The notes under the pieces were generated by a model. It ran no database searches. It saw only the letters and a list, made by a program, of their open reading frames with translations, and was not told the DNA's origin. A stretch of 15,517 nucleotides of DNA from Deltaproteobacteria bacterium. Its GTDB lineage: Bacteria; Desulfobacterota; Syntrophobacteria; B119-G9. The position numbers and the translations under genes were made by a program. The stretch is from NCBI GenBank assembly GCA_003646715.1, contig QMLL01000010.1:1-15517 (forward strand), given 5' to 3'. Every line of letters starts with the position of its first letter. Within the stretch, counting starts at the first letter, position 1. Shown here piece by piece: positions 1 to 7,504 of this stretch.

Positions 1-36
1 ATGATCAAACAACTATTAGTTATCGAGATCCCTAAG

Positions 37-105
37 TTAATTTAAACGTTTCCTAGCTTCTATTGCTTTGTCCAGATAGCGCGCCTCAATATAGTAGCAA
101 CTAGT
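37..105 (-). pseudogene. Possible out-of-frame C-terminal remainder of the preceding gene
   Basis: Just past the stop of the 616-residue protein, the +1 frame reads TSCYYIEARYLDKAIEARKR and ends at TAA 39-37. It looks like a natural helical protein end. Removing the four bases 108-111, which are missing in the right copy of the inverted motif, joins it in frame after HFVP. It may be the original C-terminus. Confidence 0.4.
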
Positions 106-120
106 GGTTTGGGACAAAAT
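99..120 (+). repeat. Left copy of the inverted motif flanking the operon
   Basis: The plus strand reads AACTAGTGG, then TTTG, then GGACAAAAT. Both 9-mers match the motif on the minus strand at 14972-14989, where the TTTG is absent. This copy covers the last codons and stop of the 616-residue protein. By sight the similarity does not extend beyond the 18 bases on either side. Confidence 0.55.
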
Positions 121-1951
121 GAAGTGTGGGGGGCAGAATATCCTTAATATTAACCTTTAAATAAGAATATCCGACCCCTTTTCCCTTTACAGAACGTGTA
201 CGGATCAATTGATCTACATTTTTGAGCCCTATTGTACTTAGCGATTTAACAAGATCCTTTTTCGCTTCGGTAGACCTAGCTGTCATTCTTGATTTAGATT
301 CTAAGACGTTTAAATAAAGCGCTTGACGAAGAACTCTGAAATACACCCCGTCAAATTCAGCCTTTTCTTTCCACTTCTCGTCATAAAATCTCACCCTACA
401 ATGAGAAATCATTAATGTTCCGGATTTTTCTTCCTTAACCATTGCCTTGAGGCACTCTATTTCTTTTTTTCTGTCATTAGTAAGACTTGAATCCCTCATA
501 TCTCTGGTTATCCTTTTGATCCAGGCTTTAAAGTTATTCTTTCCGACCAACAAATTAACATTGTAGTCATCAGGACTACTAGCTTCCTGTAATCGTGCTT
601 TAAACTGTGAATTTTGGGAAATCAAGTTCAGCATCAACATAAACAAATCTTGGACGGGATTTTCTATGCACCTCTGATAGATGTAATCTTCAAAAGCCCA
701 CTCAGAATATAGATCATCAGCATACTTGAGAAGGCTCCAAACAAACACGGGGAGTCCACTGGTTCGTGTGGGAGATTCAGAAAATATGTCCAATAAAGAA
801 CCGTTATCCGACGGCTCTGGAGTAGCTAGCGGAAAGATATTGGCAAGCTTCAATCTCTTCGTCAGATATTTTTGTTCAGTGTAATATTTACAAGAGGATC
901 TTTCAAAATATTCCTCTCTTGGCAGGAAGCTTAATCTCAAAATATGTTGTTTTTCTGTGGCACTGGCAATGCTTATGTCTGACCTTTTCGATGCATATAA
1001 TTCTTCTGGAAGATGTTCCAAATATGTCTTCCTATCTTTGTTGATTTCATTTTTTAGTGCCACTTTCTTTTGTGAGAGGTAATTGAATTTTAGGATGCTA
1101 GCCTGTTTCGATGCATAAAGCTCCTCAAATAAATGGATAGAAATTGATTCTAATGTCTTTTGAAAATTACTGTCTTCCTCGTATACGACCTCGTTGGAGT
1201 TGTTAACAATGTAGTCGAAAAATATTTTCGGGTTAATTTTTACGAAGGTACTGGAAAAAGTGCAATCCAGGAGTAAATAGGCGATTTTTCTCACTCTCCT
1301 GAAGATATTCTTGCTTCGTTCTATTGATCTGGATCTTGCACTGTCGAGTAGATACCTTTTAACCATCAAGGTAAATTTATCCATAGGGTGCTCTGAGAAT
1401 TCAGGCTTGGTTTTGAGCTGATTTAAGAATAATAGCGAGAGAAGTATGTGAAATTTGTAATAGTTTTCTGAATCGAATACTTCTTTAGCCGCTTTTATGC
1501 ACTCCCTATCTGGTAAATACTCGCAAAAAGCTTCTCGTAGTTGTTTATCCTCGATAAGAATTTCGAACCAGGCTCTTTCATTTTCAAAAGTTCCTCGTAG
1601 ATGACCGAAATTCAAGAGTAGTGCCCAGCACTTCAGAAGTTCTTCACAGCTACTGACTGTAAACTTATTGCTTAGCCTAATTTTAGTACTGAGGCCGAAA
1701 ACGCCTCCCCTTTCTTTCAATTCATGAAATAAGTACATTTGCAAGAACATGTACTCCCATCTGGAGTGATGAGCGCTTTTATGGGCATCCCTAATCCTTC
1801 CCAGGTGATCCAGTTTTTCGAAATGACGAATCCCTTCAACCTCAGCTTTTTCTAGAAAGTCGATTACCTCTTTTGATTCTTTATACAAAGGAACTGAAAC
1901 TGATCCAAAATCCGGGTAAGAATATTGCAATATATAAGGTTGGTCGGTCAT
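101..1951 (-). CDS. Unknown 616-residue protein coupled to the methylase relic; possible degenerate HD-like region
   Basis: ATG 1951 follows the TAA of the methylase remnant after two bases, with GGGAG 11 bases upstream, so it was probably an operon partner of that methylase rather than of the helicase operon. No family is recognised with confidence. HHSRWEYMFLQMYLFHEL (61-78) and ALLLNFGHLRGTFENE (110-125) recall the two conserved stretches of HD-domain phosphohydrolases (HSRxEHSLGV and LLHDIGH), but the HD pair reads NF, so metal binding would be lost. HL(F/P)EELYASK occurs at 273-282 and again at 313-322, an internal duplication of exactly 40 residues. The C-terminus may be shortened by a 4-base insertion at 108-111. 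Confidence 0.6.
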   Translation of the reverse strand: MTDQPYILQYSYPDFGSVSVPLYKESKEVIDFLEKAEVEGIRHFEKLDHLGRIRDAHKSAHHSRWEYMFLQMYLFHELKERGGVFGLSTKIRLSNKFTVSSCEELLKCWALLLNFGHLRGTFENERAWFEILIEDKQLREAFCEYLPDRECIKAAKEVFDSENYYKFHILLSLLFLNQLKTKPEFSEHPMDKFTLMVKRYLLDSARSRSIERSKNIFRRVRKIAYLLLDCTFSSTFVKINPKIFFDYIVNNSNEVVYEEDSNFQKTLESISIHLFEELYASKQASILKFNYLSQKKVALKNEINKDRKTYLEHLPEELYASKRSDISIASATEKQHILRLSFLPREEYFERSSCKYYTEQKYLTKRLKLANIFPLATPEPSDNGSLLDIFSESPTRTSGLPVFVWSLLKYADDLYSEWAFEDYIYQRCIENPVQDLFMLMLNLISQNSQFKARLQEASSPDDYNVNLLVGKNNFKAWIKRITRDMRDSSLTNDRKKEIECLKAMVKEEKSGTLMISHCRVRFYDEKWKEKAEFDGVYFRVLRQALYLNVLESKSRMTARSTEAKKDLVKSLSTIGLKNVDQLIRTRSVKGKGVGYSYLKVNIKDILPPTLHFVPNH

Positions 1952-1953
1952 AA

Positions 1954-2322
1954 TTAGTACTTCTCCCTATGAGCAACTCTTGGATCAGCCGGGGGTGGAT
2001 CCAGGATGGTTTGGTATGGGCGGCCGGTTCTAATTGCATTTTCCATGGCATCATAGCATTCCAGGATCACTCGCTTGGTACGGTACTCACCATATTTCTG
2101 CTCGTCTTTACGTTTAACAATGGGAAAGGTTTCCATGATGTAATCCACATCATCTCTGTTTATTTTATAAAGATGGAAAAAAGCTGCATCCAGTTCCCAT
2201 TGGATTACAAATCTCCAGCTTTTGTCTTGCTTAAATGAGGAATCCCTATAACTATGACTATTTGCACGATCCGCAAGCTCATATTGAGTATAAAAGGTTC
2301 TAAATTCTTTTAGTACCGAAAT
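1954..2322 (-). pseudogene. C-terminal remnant of an Eco57I-type adenine DNA methylase
   Basis: The frame is open for 122 residues, bounded upstream by TAG 2325-2323, with no proper start. It contains WELDAAFFHLYKINRDDVDY, then METFPIVKRKDEQKYGEYRT, then RTGRPYQTILDPPPADPRVAH. I recognise this order as the C-terminus of large N6-adenine methylases of Eco57I/type II-like restriction-modification and related defence systems. The catalytic NPPY and SAM domains are absent, so it cannot methylate. A GTG at 2148 could start a 64-residue piece, but I regard the region as a decayed gene. It retains GGGAG at 1963-1967, which serves the following gene. Confidence 0.75.
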
Positions 2323-2326
2323 CTAG

Positions 2327-2869
2327 CTAACGGATGATAGTGATTCGAAATCTTCTTTCTGTAATCTCTCCTGGGTTTTCGGACTTAACTTTAAAGCAGA
2401 GATAGTTTTTCTGCTTTATTCTATATTTCCAATCTATCTGATTTACTGGTATTGCTTTAGCAAATTCCAATGGTGCGTCTAGACTTTCTATGATGGGCGC
2501 CACTTGTAAAAATTTTTTCGGAAAAATGGTAATGGCTACAATTTCCCCATTGTTATCCTTTTCGACAGCAATCTTTTTTATGTATTCCTCATAAATTCCA
2601 GGGGTTGATGTTGATAAAATGCGCTCATTTTCATCGAAAATGATAAATGGCATCATTATTTTATTTGCGAGTTTGTCTATGAATTTTGGGTTTTGGATTT
2701 GATCTTCTATTTTTTTCTCAATATACGAGTTCAAAGCGTATAAAGCCACAAACACACTAACTATGTAAGCAATTCCCTTAAATAACTCTTTACCGGTAAT
2801 CGGTTTTTGTTTTTCCAAGGACCTCTCCCACCAAAAAAATCCAAAATGAGATGGATAGTATTCCTTCAC
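2327..2869 (-). CDS. Small single-pass membrane protein, unknown function
   Basis: The 180-residue frame starts at GTG 2869. It has a hydrophobic helix at about residues 32-46, then a charged segment, and a soluble mixed alpha/beta domain of about 110 residues including PFIIFDENERIL. No family is recognised. GTG 2869 has no Shine-Dalgarno site. TTG 2818 is preceded by GGGAGAGG and would give a 163-residue protein that still keeps the helix, so it is a serious alternative start. Spacing of 28 bases from the Hsp70-like gene suggests it is the last operon member and another membrane component. It ends only 4 bases from the methylase relic. Confidence 0.6.
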   Translation of the reverse strand: MKEYYPSHFGFFWWERSLEKQKPITGKELFKGIAYIVSVFVALYALNSYIEKKIEDQIQNPKFIDKLANKIMMPFIIFDENERILSTSTPGIYEEYIKKIAVEKDNNGEIVAITIFPKKFLQVAPIIESLDAPLEFAKAIPVNQIDWKYRIKQKNYLCFKVKSENPGEITERRFRITIIR

Positions 2870-2897
2870 ACGATAATAATTTCTAAGTCATTCTAAA

Positions 2898-5786
2898 TTA
2901 GAATAAGTCGCCAGCCAAATCACCAATTATAGTGACGAGATCTTCGCCACCTTCGTAGTATAAGTATCGCTCTAAACTTCTCATGGCTTCTTTGACTCTC
3001 ACAGCTTTTCCAATTTGTCTTTTTGCCCTAAAATAATCATGAGCTCCTATTAAATATTCTATTGCTTTCTCGAATAAAATTATACCGTTGTTATTGTGTG
3101 GCGCAAAACATTCCGGGTCAGCCTTACGGCATCGGAGCAAGTAATATAATAATAGAATGAGTTGAAAAAAGAGCCTATTATAGTTACAGCTAAAAGCTAG
3201 CTCTCTCAATCTTTCTAAAGCTCTGAGAGCTAAAAGCTTGGCGATCTGGTGGTTAAGGCCGAGGCATCCATCTTGTCTAAACATTAAAACTCTACAAGCG
3301 GCCCGAATGGATTCAATAGGAAATGGTTGTGACAAATCCTCTCGGAGGGCACGTCTGGTGATAGCATTGAATAATAACTTAAAATCTCCAATGCTAGTAA
3401 ATGCCCTGCTACCCGCTTCTACAGCCCAATTCCAGATACGTTGGCGGCAATCTTGAATTATGATCTCTCGGGCATACTGTATTATTGACCTTGGCGCAGA
3501 GGCATACATCCATGTGGCTCTTACGAGTAGCTTCTCTTTCATAGAGTTATTTACTGTCTCTTTTTCAAGAAGACTAATAAAGTCCTGTTCAAATTTTAAT
3601 GAAAGGCGTTGAATGCATTTTCGTCCATAGTCCGTACATGGTTGCCCGTTTTGGTCTAGCACTTGGGCATATATATCCATTCCAGCTATCTGTACGAGCG
3701 CTTTTCGTCCGAGCATTCTTCGTACTTGGTCGACGATCCTAGCGTAGGCGGGGTCTTCAACACGAACTTTTTCAAAACGGTCAATTAAGCTGCTCCATTC
3801 ATTTAAAACTGTGTCATTCGGATCAACTAAAATTTCTCTGATAAAAGGCCAGCCCCGTCGCAACCGGGGCAATTTGGACGTACCTCTCATTGTAGAGTAA
3901 TCTAGAAATACCTTTCTTCCTTTTAAAAAATTAGTATCTTCTGGAATGATTTCAACTTGTGCCAAGCCGCTTGCAGGTCGCATGCGGACTACAACATCGA
4001 GTGGCATACTTCTGTTGGGTGTAGATGGAAAATTGAAGACCGCTTTTCTGAACGGTTGATCTAGAGACTTGGATTGACTATCATCTAGCTCATCTTCATG
4101 TTCTTCCTCGTCTGTTTTGTATAGTGCCTTGGCAAAGGCTAAGCCATATCGGGAGCCAAGGTTCTCAGACCGGAAAAAGGACAACTTCTGCACCTTTTCT
4201 AGGGATCGACATCTCCTAACGACCTCTCTCACCAGTCTGGCATAACATGGAGAGAGTTCGCCATCTGCAACAAGTCTAGGATCATCAGGGTCTTCACAAG
4301 CTGAAACTAACTTTCTTGGGGAACCTTTACTTAGATACACATTCAATTTAAGTTGTCCTTGATTGAGCTGAAACCAGCGTTTTATCTTCCTTTCATAAGT
4401 CTCTCCTCCCAAAACCTCCTCGGCATCCAGAAGAGGAATCCATTTATAGCCACCTAAATAATGAGCCAGGATGGATATTTGCGGCATAGTATCAAGATAA
4501 GTTGGGATTCCCTTAATTAGCCTGTCGCCATAGATGGATGAGCCCTTGGCTACGGCCTCTTCACTGTTAGGAGAGATCCATAGCCGGCCGAGCTTGGGCT
4601 CGTCTAATGGGCCGTCGAACCTTAGTCCACGATTAGCAAGTGTTTCAAGTTCTGACTCTAACCATGGAGGGATACCATTGGGCATCAGCGGACCACAAAG
4701 AATCATACCGTAGAGGCGTCCTCCCGAATGCTTCTTAGAAAGTTTTCTTACCTCTTTCTTTAGGATTTCGTTGACACTTTCCTCAATTTTCGTGTTTGTT
4801 TGAGAAGATAAAGGACAAGAATTTTGGCAAATTTTCCTCAAGGTGGTGCAAGGACCAGGGGGCACAGATAAGGCTCTTTTGTATAAATCATGGGGAGGAT
4901 CCCAAAGGGTCCATGCATTCCCAATACTCCAAGCACGAGGGAGTTCCCCTCTATTCCAAGAGAAATCCGCGAGGGCAGCCCAAACCTCCGGAAATCTTGT
5001 GAAAGCTTGCCAGAAGTCTCCGTCGTCGGGCCAGTCAAATGTTTCCTCGATTACCCTTCCCGCCCAATCCATACCATTAATAGTAGGAAGAAACTTTGGT
5101 CGTTCACGGAGGGGGAGAACATGAAGAAATCCATTTTTATCTGGTTTTACTTTTAATTTGAATGTGGTGATCTCCACCGCATCTGGGCCTAAGTATAGTA
5201 CATGTACGTGATCCTCCTCGGTCATTTTTTTGGGAATAAAATCCCCTTCCACTTTATCAAGCCAGGCCAAGGCTGCGGCTATAGGTCTCCAAACTAGTGT
5301 CACCTGCCCCTTCTTAGAAAAAGATAATCCTCTGCAAAGCTCACCTATAAGTTGTTCCTGACCAAATTCATCTAAATTATTGGGAATGGCTACGATAATT
5401 GAGTTACCCTCTTCTGATAGGTCTTCTCCGGTTTGATTAAGAACGTTGACTATGTGGCTAGCAATGATCTTGGAAAGTGGGAATGACACCCCGTTCCCGG
5501 CTTTCCAACGTACCATTCGATCTCCAGCTTCAACTAAGGCTCGCCATGCGTATGGAACCGGAACTCGCCTGAGGAAATCCCCGGCCCGCACGCGCGCTTC
5601 TGGCGGCCAATAAAGGCCAGTGTGAGTTCTTTCTTCCTTAGCCTGACTGTCTGTCAACATCTTTCCAAAATGGGTCTGAGGAAGTACCACATCGGCCAGA
5701 TATAGATCCTTCTGTGTGCAGCCTTGGTCTGGCCGCCAAACGCAATCTCTGAGTCCGAATGCTGCGCAACCAAATACCCGTTTCAA
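2898..5786 (-). CDS. Hsp70/actin-fold-like large protein with degenerate nucleotide motifs
   Basis: Starting at TTG 5786 the protein has 962 residues. The N-terminus KRVFGCAAFGLRDC resembles an Hsp70 phosphate-1 loop (GIDxGTT), but alanine stands at the usual aspartate. VAIPNNLDEFGQEQL (132-146) followed by VWRPIAAALAW (165-175) matches the Hsp70 pattern of an IP(A/N) strand and EPTAAALAY helix. The phosphate-2 region is VLYLGPDAVEITTF (196-209), where the usual D-x-G is lost. GMILCGPLMP (360-369) sits where the adenosine motif is expected. The C-terminal half (about 560-962) is helical and unfamiliar. I infer a non-catalytic or altered Hsp70-like scaffold. CoCoNuT operons are described with an Hsp70-like member, which supports the call. 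It is coupled to the gene before it and 28 bases from the one after. Confidence 0.65.
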   Translation of the reverse strand: MKRVFGCAAFGLRDCVWRPDQGCTQKDLYLADVVLPQTHFGKMLTDSQAKEERTHTGLYWPPEARVRAGDFLRRVPVPYAWRALVEAGDRMVRWKAGNGVSFPLSKIIASHIVNVLNQTGEDLSEEGNSIIVAIPNNLDEFGQEQLIGELCRGLSFSKKGQVTLVWRPIAAALAWLDKVEGDFIPKKMTEEDHVHVLYLGPDAVEITTFKLKVKPDKNGFLHVLPLRERPKFLPTINGMDWAGRVIEETFDWPDDGDFWQAFTRFPEVWAALADFSWNRGELPRAWSIGNAWTLWDPPHDLYKRALSVPPGPCTTLRKICQNSCPLSSQTNTKIEESVNEILKKEVRKLSKKHSGGRLYGMILCGPLMPNGIPPWLESELETLANRGLRFDGPLDEPKLGRLWISPNSEEAVAKGSSIYGDRLIKGIPTYLDTMPQISILAHYLGGYKWIPLLDAEEVLGGETYERKIKRWFQLNQGQLKLNVYLSKGSPRKLVSACEDPDDPRLVADGELSPCYARLVREVVRRCRSLEKVQKLSFFRSENLGSRYGLAFAKALYKTDEEEHEDELDDSQSKSLDQPFRKAVFNFPSTPNRSMPLDVVVRMRPASGLAQVEIIPEDTNFLKGRKVFLDYSTMRGTSKLPRLRRGWPFIREILVDPNDTVLNEWSSLIDRFEKVRVEDPAYARIVDQVRRMLGRKALVQIAGMDIYAQVLDQNGQPCTDYGRKCIQRLSLKFEQDFISLLEKETVNNSMKEKLLVRATWMYASAPRSIIQYAREIIIQDCRQRIWNWAVEAGSRAFTSIGDFKLLFNAITRRALREDLSQPFPIESIRAACRVLMFRQDGCLGLNHQIAKLLALRALERLRELAFSCNYNRLFFQLILLLYYLLRCRKADPECFAPHNNNGIILFEKAIEYLIGAHDYFRAKRQIGKAVRVKEAMRSLERYLYYEGGEDLVTIIGDLAGDLF

Positions 5787-7504
5787 AGTGTGTGCTCCAA
5801 AATGTCGTCTATTACAAGCGCCAGTCCTTCTACGGCGTCTTTCCAATAGCGTTGATCTGCCGGTACCTGTACAAGCCAAAGTTGCTCGTGAGAACCAATA
5901 TGGATGTCCACTTTTTTTGCTTGGAGATCACTCGCCACCACGAAACCGTGAAGTTCAGGAAAGTCTGTAATTCTCTCCCCTAGGCGTAAAGCATGTTGGT
6001 TAAGAGCTCGCTCTGCCGAACTTGCGATCTCCTCCCATGGGGGATGAATTTCTGATGCTGCTGTGTGAATGGCCCAAACAACCATCACCTTTCTTCTATG
6101 TCCGTTTAAAGGAGTCATAACGATATAAAGATGTCCACCTGTCCTTCCCAGATTTTGAGTGGCTATATGTTCGTGAGCCAAAGCAGAATGAACAATCTCA
6201 ACTATAGCACCTATTGTTGAATTCCCTGAACGATGTCTTATTAGGAATGGTCCAGGCTCAGATCCGGCCTGTACTCGACAACCCAAGTGCTGTTCTCGGA
6301 GCAACTGCATGTCTGATCTCAAAAGTTCTTTCACCAGCATCTTGCGAAGTCTTCCCTCTTGCGAAGAACGAGCAATGTCAAAAAGAGCACCGCTAACAAG
6401 AAGTCTGGCTACATCAGCCCAAGTTCGAGATTGCCAATCCCACATTCGGTCCTCCTCATCCTCTCGTCTGAGAAGACGCTTGTACATTTGCCAGATCTGT
6501 CTATATCGAAAATCGTTTTGCAGAGCATAATTTGGACGGACGGGAGAAGGGGGTTTATCAATTTCCTCCATAAAAGCAATGCGCCTTAGATTTGAACACA
6601 GGTGCTTAAAGGACCGAACTCTAGTTGTACGTCTTGAATTAATAAGCGTCTGATCATCTCCAACTTCAGTGTTCAAATAGCGTTTTGACTCTTGGATACA
6701 ACGTAACAGGAAGTCCTTCAGTACCCTATTCTCTAAAGTATTGTATGTCTCTCTCCTGGAAACACCAAGAAGAGCCTGGCGATTTGCAGCTGCCTTCTCA
6801 GCCATAGTTCTACCCGGCTGGCGAACATACCAGTGTAAACAGGCAGTATCTGTCTCAGTTACTCGGCCAGCTGGAAGCATCAGCCTTTCCCGCACAAGAA
6901 CCTTACGAGCTGCATTTACAATCACAGGCAGGTGCCGATGCATGGCCTCGGCGATATGTACAATAAGAGCCATACGCGGCTCATTCATCTCTAATTTTAG
7001 GTCAGCTATAAAGTCGAGAATGGCCTCCCAGGGGAATCTGCTCTCTTTTTCATATTTTTTGGAGACGTCTATGAGATCATCGAAAAACTGAGACCAAGCA
7101 AGAACTGTACGTGCGAGTTCACTCTCATTTGCTTCGCCATCTGGGGTGGACGAATAGCGTGAACGAGCCCCCTTGGGCAAAATACGAACAGAGATCCTTC
7201 TATCTGGAACGCGAATGCTAATAATATTATTAGTGAACTTCAGATTCTTCCCATGCGAAGCTAAGATGCCATGAGGTGTCTCATAAAGTTGATACCTTCC
7301 TCCAGGAGTTCGGAATGGAGGTCCAAACTTAGTAAACTGTTCGTTACGCTGCGGAAGATACACGGCCGCTCCGGTAGAAATGGACAGAACAGGGCTGCCA
7401 TAGAATGGAAAACTTACTGAACTAGATAAGAGATCTTTGGTTTCCTCCCTGATACCCACGGACCACGGCCAGCAATGAAATTGGGCCTCAATTTCCCGTA
7501 ACAT
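5783..7504 (-). CDS. DUF2357/McrC-like protein, nuclease site apparently degenerate
   Basis: This 573-residue protein follows the AAA+ gene directly, with GGAGG at 7516-7520 serving its ATG at 7504. The DUF2357 hallmark RRETYNTLENRVLKDFLLR lies at 250-268. DUF2357 proteins pair with McrB-like NTPases and usually end in a PD-(D/E)xK nuclease with a P-D-hydrophobic strand and a D-A-K strand. The equivalent region here seems to be 458-482, reading HLYIV and then VVWAIHTA, so the aspartate and the (D/E)xK lysine appear replaced. This is a motif-level judgement without an alignment. It may therefore act as a structural or NTPase-stimulating subunit. Its TGA overlaps the next gene's TTG start. Confidence 0.75.
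   Translation of the reverse strand: MLREIEAQFHCWPWSVGIREETKDLLSSSVSFPFYGSPVLSISTGAAVYLPQRNEQFTKFGPPFRTPGGRYQLYETPHGILASHGKNLKFTNNIISIRVPDRRISVRILPKGARSRYSSTPDGEANESELARTVLAWSQFFDDLIDVSKKYEKESRFPWEAILDFIADLKLEMNEPRMALIVHIAEAMHRHLPVIVNAARKVLVRERLMLPAGRVTETDTACLHWYVRQPGRTMAEKAAANRQALLGVSRRETYNTLENRVLKDFLLRCIQESKRYLNTEVGDDQTLINSRRTTRVRSFKHLCSNLRRIAFMEEIDKPPSPVRPNYALQNDFRYRQIWQMYKRLLRREDEEDRMWDWQSRTWADVARLLVSGALFDIARSSQEGRLRKMLVKELLRSDMQLLREQHLGCRVQAGSEPGPFLIRHRSGNSTIGAIVEIVHSALAHEHIATQNLGRTGGHLYIVMTPLNGHRRKVMVVWAIHTAASEIHPPWEEIASSAERALNQHALRLGERITDFPELHGFVVASDLQAKKVDIHIGSHEQLWLVQVPADQRYWKDAVEGLALVIDDILEHTL
5795..5798 (-). promoter_or_regulatory. Ribosome binding site fixing a TTG start
   Basis: GGAG lies 8 bases before TTG 5786-5784, which overlaps the TGA of the upstream gene as TTGA. 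The upstream part of the open frame (to 5879) is arginine-rich and lies inside the previous gene, so it is not likely to be translated. Confidence 0.7.

Noticed and set aside
5787..5879. Upstream extension of the Hsp70-like gene (31 extra residues, arginine-rich)
   Set aside because: It lies inside the DUF2357 gene, its composition is that of a shadow frame, and TTG 5786 has a good ribosome binding site and begins right at the Hsp70-like first strand.
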